From assembly GCA_027858955.1 (NCBI GenBank), contig JAQIBR010000240.1, positions 1-45,881 on the forward strand: a DNA stretch of 45,881 bases, read 5' to 3'. Below, piece after piece: positions 16,365 through 24,102 of this stretch (positions are counted from its first letter, which is position 1; every line of letters starts with the position of its first letter). The translations under genes were made by a program, and so were the position numbers. This DNA comes from Bacteroidales bacterium (lineage in GTDB: Bacteria; Bacteroidota; Bacteroidia; Bacteroidales; UBA12170). The notes beneath the pieces were generated by a model. The model made no database searches. It had not been told where the DNA came from and was given only the letters and a program-made list of their open reading frames with translations.

Positions 16365-17972
16365 CTATTTTATTCCTGCATAGTGAATGTCTGTCAGTTT
16401 ATGCATTTCGCGATTAAAGGTACTTAAATCGTCAAAATTGAACTTCTTAATATCGTCATGACCGCAAGCCCGAGCTACCACTTTTATTAAGTCATTGGTG
16501 GCAATGAAGAAATTATATAACTGCTTTGCAGACTGCTCTATAATAATACGTTGTCGGAGGCTTTCTTTTTGCGTGGCAATACCAACGGGACAATTGTTAG
16601 TATGGCAAGCTCTCATCCCCAAACAACCAACTGCTTGTAAAGCTGAATTAGAAACTGCAATGGCATCGGCGCCCAACATCATTGCTTTTGCAAAATCGTC
16701 TGCAATGCGCAAACCACCAGTAATAATGAGTGTAACATCCTTTGCTCCCACTTTATCAAGATGCTTTCTAGCTCTCGCGAGGGCAGGAATTGTAGGAACA
16801 TTAATATTGTTTCTTAAAATGGAAGGTGCAGCACCTGTCCCTCCACCTCTACCATCCAAAATAATATAATCTACTCCTGTCTCCAAAGCAAAATCAATGT
16901 CTCTTTCAATATGAGATGCCGCAATTTTAAAACCAATTGGAATCCCTCCTGTTTTTTCGCGAACTTCATTGGCAAATAAAGCGAAATCTTTTGCTGTAAT
17001 CAAATTACTGAAAGCGGCAGGACTTATTGCTGCCTCACCTTCTTTCAATCCTCTTACTTCTGCAATTTCTTTTGTGACTTTATCACCGGGTAGATGTCCA
17101 CCGGTTCCTGTTTTAGCTCCTTGTCCGCCTTTAAAATGAAAAGCCTGTGCTTTTTTAACTTTATCCCAAGAAAAACCAAATTTTCCCGAAGCCATTTCGT
17201 AAAAATACTTTGAGTTGTTTTCTTGTTCTTCTGGCAACATTCCACCTTCTCCACTTGCAATTCCAGTGCCTGCCTTTTCGGCTCCTTTGGAAAGTGCTAT
17301 TTTTGTTTCGCGCGAAAGCGCACCAAAACTCATATCAGAAACAAAAATAGGTATATCGAGAGTTAAAGGTTTTTTAGCTTTTGGACCAACGACCACTTTT
17401 GTAATTACATTTTCTTCGTCGAGCAAGGGCCTGCTTGCTAATTGAGCCGGTAAAAACTGAATATCTTCCCATTTAGGTAAAGTATCTCTATCAACACCCA
17501 TAGCTTCCGTAAAACCGTGATGACCAATATTTTTTAAACCATTCTTTGCTAATTCTTTAATGTAACCCGTGAATGGTTCTGTAGCTTCTGGATTCGTATC
17601 GGCATACTCACCCAAATATTCATTTCTGTTAAAAGGTTGTGGATTCTTTATACTAAAAGCATTTATTTCATCAGCATCAATATATACTTTATTATCTTCG
17701 ATAACAACAGTAAATTTTTCTAATGCTTCCTCATTATTATATTCGGAAACACCGGTATCGACTCTATAATCCCAACCATGAACCCCGCAAATTATATTAT
17801 CTCCTTGAATATTTCCATCAGCCATTAAGGCTCCTCGATGTAAGCACCTTCCGTAAAGAATGGAAACCTGATCATCGTATCTAATAATTACTAAATCAAT
17901 ATTTTCTACCAAAGCATGTTTGGGTACTCTATTTACTAAATCAGAAAATTTGCAAAGTTCTATCCTTTTCAT
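16365..17972 (-). CDS. Rieske domain fused to a glutamate-synthase-like FMN/[3Fe-4S] oxidoreductase
   Basis: These 535 residues begin with a Rieske domain (1-100; ligands C43-L-H45 and C62-GV-H65), then carry the FMN-binding TIM barrel of the glutamate synthase large subunit (about 175-520). The barrel shows GEGGM, KGGQGAKTGTGGHLP, the FMN-site DGRGGGTGAAP and the three-cysteine cluster motif C450...C456...C461 (GCLGMRACHTNNCPVG), which binds [3Fe-4S] in GltS. The amidotransferase and GXGXG structural domains of true GltS are missing, so glutamine-dependent glutamate synthesis is unlikely for this chain alone. Predicted cofactors are [2Fe-2S], FMN and [3Fe-4S]. Neighbours overlap or nearly touch on both sides. 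Confidence 0.85.
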   Translation of the reverse strand: MKRIELCKFSDLVNRVPKHALVENIDLVIIRYDDQVSILYGRCLHRGALMADGNIQGDNIICGVHGWDYRVDTGVSEYNNEEALEKFTVVIEDNKVYIDADEINAFSIKNPQPFNRNEYLGEYADTNPEATEPFTGYIKELAKNGLKNIGHHGFTEAMGVDRDTLPKWEDIQFLPAQLASRPLLDEENVITKVVVGPKAKKPLTLDIPIFVSDMSFGALSRETKIALSKGAEKAGTGIASGEGGMLPEEQENNSKYFYEMASGKFGFSWDKVKKAQAFHFKGGQGAKTGTGGHLPGDKVTKEIAEVRGLKEGEAAISPAAFSNLITAKDFALFANEVREKTGGIPIGFKIAASHIERDIDFALETGVDYIILDGRGGGTGAAPSILRNNINVPTIPALARARKHLDKVGAKDVTLIITGGLRIADDFAKAMMLGADAIAVSNSALQAVGCLGMRACHTNNCPVGIATQKESLRQRIIIEQSAKQLYNFFIATNDLIKVVARACGHDDIKKFNFDDLSTFNREMHKLTDIHYAGIK

Positions 17973-17973
17973 A

Positions 17974-18843
17974 TTAAACTTGTTTTAAATGCTTCATAAT
18001 CATTTCAATTCCTTGAGAATAAAAAGATTTTACCAACTCATACTGTTCATCAGGAGTTTTTTGTTGCATTATTTCAGAATGCCTTAAAACCGCTCCACTC
18101 CAGTTGGGTATCATCCATTGTCCAGCAATTAAGTTGACTAAATCATTAGAACCATCAATTGATTTTTCTGACCAAAAACTTAAATAATAATAAGGCTCAT
18201 CTACCATACTGTCGGGTATTGCCAATCCAATTCCAATAGACTGAGAAGCATCTCCATTTTCATTTTTAGATATGACAAAATAGGCTCCGGTATCAAAGTG
18301 ATGAGGCCAAATCCTGATCGTTTCATCAACGTTAAATAAAGGAGCAATATCATTGAGAACGAGCTTGGCATTTTGCCTGTAATTTGCATTCTCAATAAAA
18401 GCGCTTTTATTTTTCAAGGAAAAAGCAGCTCCTGAATCTATATGATGTTCAGGAATTTCGTAATGCAGTTCATCAGTGAAATTTGTTACATCCACACCCA
18501 AATCCAAAAGGCCTTGTTTTAATTCGCCAAAAACTGTTTTCTTGGTTTTACCATCAAGAAAAATATCTTTTTTAGAATTCATTTTCTTATCAAAGATACT
18601 CAGCTTTAAATCTGTCAATCTCAAGGCTACACGAAAACCACTTGGTAAAGGATTTCCAAGGAGAATATTATCATCGAATATAAATTCCATGTTTGTATTG
18701 CTGTCATCAGCTTTATTAGGAATCAGATGTTTGCCAACAAAGGCGATAAATTGAGCTGCTTGATGTTGTTGTTGGAGAGCATCTTTTATCTCTTCGTTAA
18801 ATGGGTTTGATAATTGCTTCCAGTTTTTATTTTGTGTATTCAT
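17974..18843 (-). CDS. Hypothetical protein, first gene of the Rieske operon
   Basis: I do not recognise this 289-residue protein. It has no signal peptide or membrane helix and is predicted to be soluble. Notable stretches are HYEIPEHHIDSGAAFSLKN (about 127-145) and IRIWPHHFDTGAYFVI (about 178-193), two histidine-rich motifs that could be a metal or active site, followed by a Trp/Tyr-rich segment (YYYLSFWSEK) and GQWMIPNWSGAVL. The gap to the Rieske-GltS gene is 1 bp, so the two are almost surely translated together. As first gene it is the best clue to what the operon does. Confidence 0.7.
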   Translation of the reverse strand: MNTQNKNWKQLSNPFNEEIKDALQQQHQAAQFIAFVGKHLIPNKADDSNTNMEFIFDDNILLGNPLPSGFRVALRLTDLKLSIFDKKMNSKKDIFLDGKTKKTVFGELKQGLLDLGVDVTNFTDELHYEIPEHHIDSGAAFSLKNKSAFIENANYRQNAKLVLNDIAPLFNVDETIRIWPHHFDTGAYFVISKNENGDASQSIGIGLAIPDSMVDEPYYYLSFWSEKSIDGSNDLVNLIAGQWMIPNWSGAVLRHSEIMQQKTPDEQYELVKSFYSQGIEMIMKHLKQV

Positions 18844-18886
18844 ACTTATTTATTTTGAAAATTTCGTGCTTTCTTAAACTTTTCAA

Positions 18887-19070
18887 TCGCCGCCGTGCTG
18901 ATTGGTTCGTTTCCAAAACAATGAAAGGCGGCTCTTTTTTTCCGTGATGTTCCTATCCTGGGGTTACGTTCTGCCAAAGGCATTCCTTTGGAAGTACCTT
19001 ACTTCTCCTCAGGCTATTATATTTCGCGCTTTCAGCGCTTTTTCTTAACTCTTAACTTAGACTCTTAACT
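18887..19070. repeat. Dispersed intergenic repeat, copy A (downstream of the DUF427 gene)
   Basis: The copy begins TCGCCGCCG, passes a GGCGGCTCTTTT segment, then a stretch with CCTGGGGTTACG, GGCTATTATATTT and GCGCTTTCAGCGCTTT (itself a small palindrome), and ends in TCTTAACTCTTAAC-type low complexity. The same order of blocks occurs in copy B at 19477-19656. Repeats with the GGCTATTATAT...CTTTCAG block are widespread between genes in Bacteroidota. Confidence 0.7.
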
Positions 19071-19352
19071 CTATTTTATTACTTCTACTCCATGCCAAAA
19101 AGCGACATAATCTTTAATTTCTTCAGCCATTGCTTTTGGATTGGGATAGTACCAAGCTGCATCATTATTGATTTTCCCATCAACTACAACATCATAATAC
19201 GAAGCTGTTCCTTTCCAGGGGCATACAGTTTTTGTTCCGCTTGTTGCAAGAAATTCTTTTCTAATAGTGTTGGTGGGGAAATAATGATTCCCTTCTATTT
19301 TAATCGTTTTATCACTTTCAGCGATAACTTGACCATTCCATATTGCTTTCAT
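19071..19352 (-). CDS. DUF427-domain protein
   Basis: This 93-residue protein is a single DUF427 domain. The start MKAIWNGQVIAESDKT, the GNHYFPTNTI strand, and the CPWKGTASYYDV motif (about 44-55) are the family core; it ends with DYVAFWHGVEV. Length is normal for a one-domain member. The domain is a small beta fold with a conserved Cys-Pro-Trp-Lys-Gly-Ser/Thr motif; no activity is firmly established. It is boxed on both sides by copies of one dispersed repeat (18887-19070 and 19477-19656), on the same strand as the ergothioneine-type genes. Confidence 0.88.
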   Translation of the reverse strand: MKAIWNGQVIAESDKTIKIEGNHYFPTNTIRKEFLATSGTKTVCPWKGTASYYDVVVDGKINNDAAWYYPNPKAMAEEIKDYVAFWHGVEVIK

Positions 19353-19476
19353 TTTGCTATTGTTTTTGTTGTTCTGTTTTTATTTCTTGCTTAGAAGTCA
19401 AGCTCTGACATTACATTATTTCAAATCATTAATATCACGCCAATTCTTAAATCTTCATTATTAATAAAATACTCCA

Positions 19477-19656
19477 TCGCCGCCGACCGTTCTATTTCGT
19501 TCCAAAACCAAGCTGGCGGCTCTTTTGTGTAGTTTTCTTAGCTCCTAGGGTTTCGTTCGTTCCTCTCTCCACCCTAGGCTATTATATTTAGCACTTTCAG
19601 CGCTTTTCTTCACTCTTAACTCTTCTTCACTCTTCTTCACTCTTCACTCTTAACTC
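19477..19656. repeat. Dispersed intergenic repeat, copy B (upstream of the DUF427 gene)
   Basis: It has the same blocks in the same order and orientation as copy A: TCGCCGCCG, GGCGGCTCTTTT, CCTAGGGTTTCG, a GGCTATTATATTT block, CTTTCAGCGCTTTT, then CTTCACTCTTAACTCTT low complexity to 19656. It fills the 304 bp between the DUF427 start and the stop codon of the methyltransferase gene. The 19353-19476 part shows nothing further. Confidence 0.7.
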
Positions 19657-20619
19657 TTATTTTATTTTCCATAAGGAGTTCACAAAGTATTGTCGTTGAT
19701 CGAAGAAATTCCTGACAATTTCGAAGCCCGATTTTTCGGCTAATTTATTTATCATCTCCAAATCATACTTTTGCGACCTCTCCATAAATACTTTTTCACC
19801 GTCTTCAAAATGAATAGTTTTATCTAGACTTTGAATATTTACTTCTTGTGCTATCTTGCTCATTAAATAGCTTTTTGCTGTTCCTGAATCGGAGTTATAC
19901 AATTCTTTATGACTGAAATTATTCAAATCAAAATTAGCATCAAGCTCTGTATTAATTCTTTGCAAAAGATTTAAATTAAATGCAGCAGTGTGCCCATGTG
20001 GATCGTTATACGCATTTAAGATTATATGTGATTCTTTTTTTAGATCAAAACCAATAAAAACCATATCCTGATTTTGCATTACTGCTTTTAAATTATCTAG
20101 AAAACTAATCGATTCTTCTGGGGAATAATTCCCAATATTCGATCCTAAAAAAAGAATGATTTTGCGAGAATAACCATTTATTTCAATCTCTTTCATCAAT
20201 TCGAAATAATCACCAATCCGGCCTTTAACCTTTAAATCAGGAATTTGCTTATTCAAATCATTTACAAGATTTTCAATCGCTACCCTTGAAATATCGATAG
20301 GAGCATACCTAAAATCGACTTGCTGATTTAAAAAATGCGTCAAGAGAATTTTTGTTTTTAAACCATCTCCAGCACCTAATTCTACCAATTCAAATCCATC
20401 ACTCGATTTAACAAATTCTTCAAAAATGGATCGCTTTTGGGTCTGAAATATTTCCAATTCACAATCGGTGAGGTAATATTCGGGCATGCGCATAATGTCC
20501 TGGAATATTTGGCTACCGCGATCGTCGTAAAAGTACTTCGACGACAAATATTTAGGCTTAGCCGATAAACCATGAAGTGCATCTTTAGCAAATTCTGTCT
20601 GGACTTCAATTTGTTCCAT
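19657..20619 (-). CDS. eanA: L-histidine N-alpha-trimethyltransferase (EgtD/EanA family)
   Basis: This 320-residue SAM enzyme belongs to the EgtD family, which converts histidine to hercynine by three N-methylations. Visible signs are FYDDRGSQIFQDIMRMPEYYLTDCE near the N-terminus (family start, substrate-contacting Tyr region), the SAM motif VELGAGDGLKT (79-89), FLGSNIGNYS, and a C-terminal MERSQKYDLEMINKLAEKSGFE. Length is typical. It follows the triple-rhodanese gene by 1 bp. That partner, and the absence here of EgtB/EgtC/EgtE, point to the anaerobic EanA role rather than the oxygen-dependent pathway. Confidence 0.88.
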   Translation of the reverse strand: MEQIEVQTEFAKDALHGLSAKPKYLSSKYFYDDRGSQIFQDIMRMPEYYLTDCELEIFQTQKRSIFEEFVKSSDGFELVELGAGDGLKTKILLTHFLNQQVDFRYAPIDISRVAIENLVNDLNKQIPDLKVKGRIGDYFELMKEIEINGYSRKIILFLGSNIGNYSPEESISFLDNLKAVMQNQDMVFIGFDLKKESHIILNAYNDPHGHTAAFNLNLLQRINTELDANFDLNNFSHKELYNSDSGTAKSYLMSKIAQEVNIQSLDKTIHFEDGEKVFMERSQKYDLEMINKLAEKSGFEIVRNFFDQRQYFVNSLWKIK

Positions 20620-20620
20620 G

Positions 20621-21922
20621 CTACAATTGATTTACTGATTCTTTTATTTGAGGCACACCTGTTTCATATGGATTAGCCGGATCATTACTCCATTCGAACC
20701 AACCTCCGTCAAATACCGAAACTCTAGGCCAACCAATTAACCAAGCATTAAAAAAGGCTTCGCTTCCACGCCATCCTGTACCACAATAAAAGGCTAAATG
20801 CTTATCAGGAGTAATACCTGCATCTTTCCATATATCTTCAACTTCGTGATATTCACGAATTGTATGATCGAGATTGCGGTAGTTTTCCATATGGTAAGCG
20901 TCTGAACCACAGTTACCGAAAATTGCACCCGGAATTCTTCCTTTTTTCTCAATATAATTGTATCCACTCACTTCGCCAATAAATTCCGACCAACTTCTAA
21001 CGCTAACCAATTCAGCATCTTTTGACACTAACATTTCTTTAGCTTCAGGAATGTCTACAGCAAATTCGGGATACTGAGGAATAGAAAGCCCAAAAGATTT
21101 TACAGCTTGTTTAGCAACATCTAATGTTTCTACAGCATAACCTGCATCAGTCCAAGATTGAAAACCGCCATTCAGAATTCGAATATCTTTTACGCCAGCA
21201 TAAAGCATAATAAAGGCATTTCTTATGGCTCCAATATCTCCAGCGGCACTGCCAGGGAATGGATCTTCATTATTTGGGAACATAAATTTCCCATAAAGTA
21301 CAACTGTAGTATCGGCAGTTATACCGTGTTCCAATAATGCTTTTTCTATTTCTTTTGGAGAGCGTCGATTCCAGATTTCCGGAGCCTCAAGTGCCAATGT
21401 ATCCATATCAATTGCTCCCGGAATATGGCCGCTTAAATAAGCATCTCTATTCCTATAATGTGAGTGTACTATCACAAATTTATCATTGTTATAATGCTCA
21501 GGATTAGCTGCCGTCTTTAATTCATTTACCCATTGAGCAGAAACTAAATTTTTAAACCTGGCAAGTTTTTCCATAGGAAGCTCGGCATTAGCTGACCATT
21601 CATTTATAAAATTTTCATAGAGGTATATGTCAGTATAACCAGCATTTAAAAAATATTTTTCTACTTTTTCTGCATCTTGAATATTATAGCCATAAATTAC
21701 AATTTTCCTATCAAGAAGAATTCCTTTGGATCGAACTATCTCAATCCAGTCAATATATTTCGTCCATTTTAAAGGTAAACTTTTGGCACTTTTGATATGG
21801 CCACCGCGCTCTTCATTTTGCATTCTCCAGCCATTATATGCATCAATGGAACGCACATCGATAAGTATTCCTTGTTGCTTGTTTATAAAAGATATAAGGT
21901 CAATTGTTGAGATTCTTTTCAT
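20621..21922 (-). CDS. eanB: Triple-rhodanese sulfurtransferase, probable EanB (hercynine to ergothioneine)
   Basis: Three rhodanese domains follow one another (about 1-115, 125-270 and 285-430 of the 433 residues from the ATG at 21922). An in-frame ATG at 21973 would add 17 residues with no domain content. Only the third domain has an active-site cysteine loop, YCGTGWRGSE. From the longer start the Cys is 397 with Tyr396, Thr399 and Tyr338. In Chlorobium limicola EanB I recall Cys412, Tyr411, Thr414 and Tyr353 as the persulfide and catalytic residues; every one is offset by exactly 15. EanB moves sulfur from polysulfide onto the imidazole C-2 of hercynine without oxygen. Direct coupling to the histidine methyltransferase supports this. 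Confidence 0.82.
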   Translation of the reverse strand: MKRISTIDLISFINKQQGILIDVRSIDAYNGWRMQNEERGGHIKSAKSLPLKWTKYIDWIEIVRSKGILLDRKIVIYGYNIQDAEKVEKYFLNAGYTDIYLYENFINEWSANAELPMEKLARFKNLVSAQWVNELKTAANPEHYNNDKFVIVHSHYRNRDAYLSGHIPGAIDMDTLALEAPEIWNRRSPKEIEKALLEHGITADTTVVLYGKFMFPNNEDPFPGSAAGDIGAIRNAFIMLYAGVKDIRILNGGFQSWTDAGYAVETLDVAKQAVKSFGLSIPQYPEFAVDIPEAKEMLVSKDAELVSVRSWSEFIGEVSGYNYIEKKGRIPGAIFGNCGSDAYHMENYRNLDHTIREYHEVEDIWKDAGITPDKHLAFYCGTGWRGSEAFFNAWLIGWPRVSVFDGGWFEWSNDPANPYETGVPQIKESVNQL

Positions 21923-22060
21923 TTTCTTATAATTATTTTTTAAATACAAATTGTTTTGAAACACTAAGTTCAATTATATTGTTCATAATCAATCGTATTT
22001 CTATTTTTTTAACAAAATATTTCATTCATGTATCATCAAGACAATTCAATATTAAATAAA

Positions 22061-22504
22061 TTAATACTTATTTTTCTCTATTCCGACTTTTCCTAATTCC
22101 AGAAATTCTGTTGGACTTAAATATCCAGGATAATATACTAAAGGATTACCTGATGAATCAAGAATGAATAGCGATGGATAAGCCTGTACTTTTAATTCAC
22201 CAGCTACATTCACCCCATCTCCTTTTTCACCATCGAGAGTTACATTAATAAAATGCTCATTGTAATATTCGCCGACATCTGGATCAGGAAACGTATTCTT
22301 CTTTAGTGCTTTACAAGGACCACACCAAACTGCATAGACATCCAAAAAGATAGGTTTATTTTCTTTTTGAGCTAAGAGCAAAGCTTCTTGCCACGTCCCA
22401 TCAAAAAATTGAACCCCTTCGGTAGTAGAATTGCTTAGATTCTGCGCAAAGGATATGCTAAAGATTGCGAATAAAAATACGAAGTTTAGAATCATTTTCT
22501 TCAT
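22061..22504 (-). CDS. Exported thioredoxin-fold protein
   Basis: The 147 residues start with a signal peptide (1-20, cut near SFAQ) and contain a thioredoxin fold with the active-site motif WCGPC (Cys61, Cys64) and a cis-proline region VQAYPSLFI. It is therefore a periplasmic thiol-disulfide protein, of the thioredoxin_7 / DsbD-gamma-like type. It is 138 bp upstream of the EanB start on the same strand. A link to sulfur transfer there is possible but not shown: EanB should be cytoplasmic. Confidence 0.86.
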   Translation of the reverse strand: MKKMILNFVFLFAIFSISFAQNLSNSTTEGVQFFDGTWQEALLLAQKENKPIFLDVYAVWCGPCKALKKNTFPDPDVGEYYNEHFINVTLDGEKGDGVNVAGELKVQAYPSLFILDSSGNPLVYYPGYLSPTEFLELGKVGIEKNKY

Positions 22505-22611
22505 CTTGAAAACTATTTTAGATTAATACATCTTAAGAGTAGTCAAATTGAAAAATCCTGACAATTTAAAGTATAAAAAATGAGAGTAAATATAAAAATT
22601 AGAAAGCAATT

Positions 22612-22911
22612 TTACAAAAAAACTATATCATTTATCAACTCTTTACCAACAGCCTTGTTTAGAGATTTAATCAAACTACTTTTAGAATAACCCATTTCTT
22701 GTCGTAATGCAGGGGAATTCAAACGTACATAGATAATTTCTTTATCTATAATTAAAGACTTGGTTTGTTTCGCAATAGTTTGTCCTACAACATTTTCCCA
22801 TTCATTTTTCATTCGATGTTCATCATATTTACGAGAAATACCATATGCACGTAGAAGATCATGGAAAACTTGATCTATTTTCTTTTCGTTGTTCTTGCTA
22901 AACTCGACCAT
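22612..22911 (-). CDS. DUF721 (DciA-like) protein
   Basis: This 99-residue protein is of the DUF721 family: a WENVVGQTIAKQTKSLIIDKEIIYVRL core and a SPALRQEMGYSKSSLIKSLNKAVG KH-like part. In other bacteria family members (DciA) load the replicative helicase DnaB. The start overlaps the 3' end of recF by 14 bp, an arrangement common in Bacteroidota that fits a role in replication or repair. Confidence 0.85.
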   Translation of the reverse strand: MVEFSKNNEKKIDQVFHDLLRAYGISRKYDEHRMKNEWENVVGQTIAKQTKSLIIDKEIIYVRLNSPALRQEMGYSKSSLIKSLNKAVGKELINDIVFL

Positions 22912-24019
22912 TATTTATTTCTTTTACTGTGCCCTTAACTACTTCAAATAATCGATGATCTAATGCAGTTGCATCAAATAGCTTCTCTATTCTTTCTTTT
23001 TGCGTATCAGTGATAAATACTTGCCCAAAATTCTCCTCACTCACCAATCGAATCAACTGCTCTACTCTTTGTGTATCAAGCTTATCAAAAATATCGTCGA
23101 GCAGCAAAATAGGTTTGAAAGACTTTAGCTTACGCATAAACTCAAATTGGGCTAACTTAATTGCAATAACATAAGATTTTTGCTGTCCCTGAGAACCGTA
23201 TTTTTTTAACGGAAATCCGTCGATCAAAAAGTCTAAATCGTCTTTATGTGCTCCAACAGAAGTATATCTAATGGCCCTGTCCTTGGCTAGATTTTCTTTT
23301 AACAAATCTTCCATTTTTCCTTCACACAGTGATGATTGATAATTCAATTCAACCTTCTCATTACCACCGCTTATCAATGTAAAATATTGCTGAAATATTG
23401 GAATAAATTCATCCACAAACTCTTTGCGTTTATTAACAATTTCATGCCCGAGTTTTATCAGTTTTACATCCCATATTTCTAATGCAATTTCATCAAAATA
23501 TCTTCTCTCAGCAAAATTCTTTAAAAGTGCATTTCGTTGAGCTAAGGCCTTATTATAATCGAGTAAATTATGTAAATAATTCCTATCGAATTGAGAAACA
23601 ACACCATCAATATATTTTCGTCTAACCTCACTCCCATTATTAATCAAATCCCTGTCGTATGGCGAAATCATCACCAAAGGAATAAGACCAATATGATCGG
23701 CCAAACGATCATATTTCTTTTCGTTAAGTTTAAACTGCTTGTTCTGATTGCGCTTCAACATACAATGTACCTTATCAATTACATTTTGTTGTCGGACATA
23801 TATGCCATGAATACCAAAGAAATCATCTTCATGACGAATATTTTGCGAATCAATTGGATTGAAATAGCTTTTGCAAAAAGATAGATAGTAAATGGCATCC
23901 AGCACATTGGTTTTTCCTGCGCCATTTTGTCCAATAAAACAATTAATGCGTGGAGACAGCAGCAATTCGGCTTCTTTATAATTTTTAAAATTGGTGAATT
24001 TGAGCTGTCTAAGATACAT
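22898..24019 (-). CDS. recF: DNA replication/repair protein RecF
   Basis: This 373-residue SMC-like ATPase has Walker A GQNGAGKTN (30-38), the signature-like YGSQGQQKSYVIAIKLAQ, and Walker B PILLLDDIFDKLD. Together with RecO and RecR it loads RecA at single-strand gaps. The first residues MYLRQLKFTNFKNYKE and the overall length match the family. It is the first gene of a two-gene unit with DUF721. Confidence 0.95.
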   Translation of the reverse strand: MYLRQLKFTNFKNYKEAELLLSPRINCFIGQNGAGKTNVLDAIYYLSFCKSYFNPIDSQNIRHEDDFFGIHGIYVRQQNVIDKVHCMLKRNQNKQFKLNEKKYDRLADHIGLIPLVMISPYDRDLINNGSEVRRKYIDGVVSQFDRNYLHNLLDYNKALAQRNALLKNFAERRYFDEIALEIWDVKLIKLGHEIVNKRKEFVDEFIPIFQQYFTLISGGNEKVELNYQSSLCEGKMEDLLKENLAKDRAIRYTSVGAHKDDLDFLIDGFPLKKYGSQGQQKSYVIAIKLAQFEFMRKLKSFKPILLLDDIFDKLDTQRVEQLIRLVSEENFGQVFITDTQKERIEKLFDATALDHRLFEVVKGTVKEINNGRV

Positions 24020-24102
24020 AAAAGCCTATTTTATTTTGAATCAAAGATAGCAAAATTAGAGATTTATAAGCTGTATAAAAGCTTTTAAATTTAGATTTAC
24101 AA

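Noticed and set aside
16495-16869. Long open frame (124 codons) antisense to the Rieske-GltS gene
   Set aside because: It is a mirror of the conserved barrel-coding sequence and has no features of its own.
17974-18843. Assignment to a DUF5996-like family
   Set aside because: Only a vague likeness in layout (an FW/WP-type segment); not enough shared motifs to name the family.
19607-19660. CRISPR-like or tandem repeat array (CTTCACTCTTAACTCTT)
   Set aside because: Units are short, irregular and without spacers; it is the low-complexity end of the dispersed repeat.
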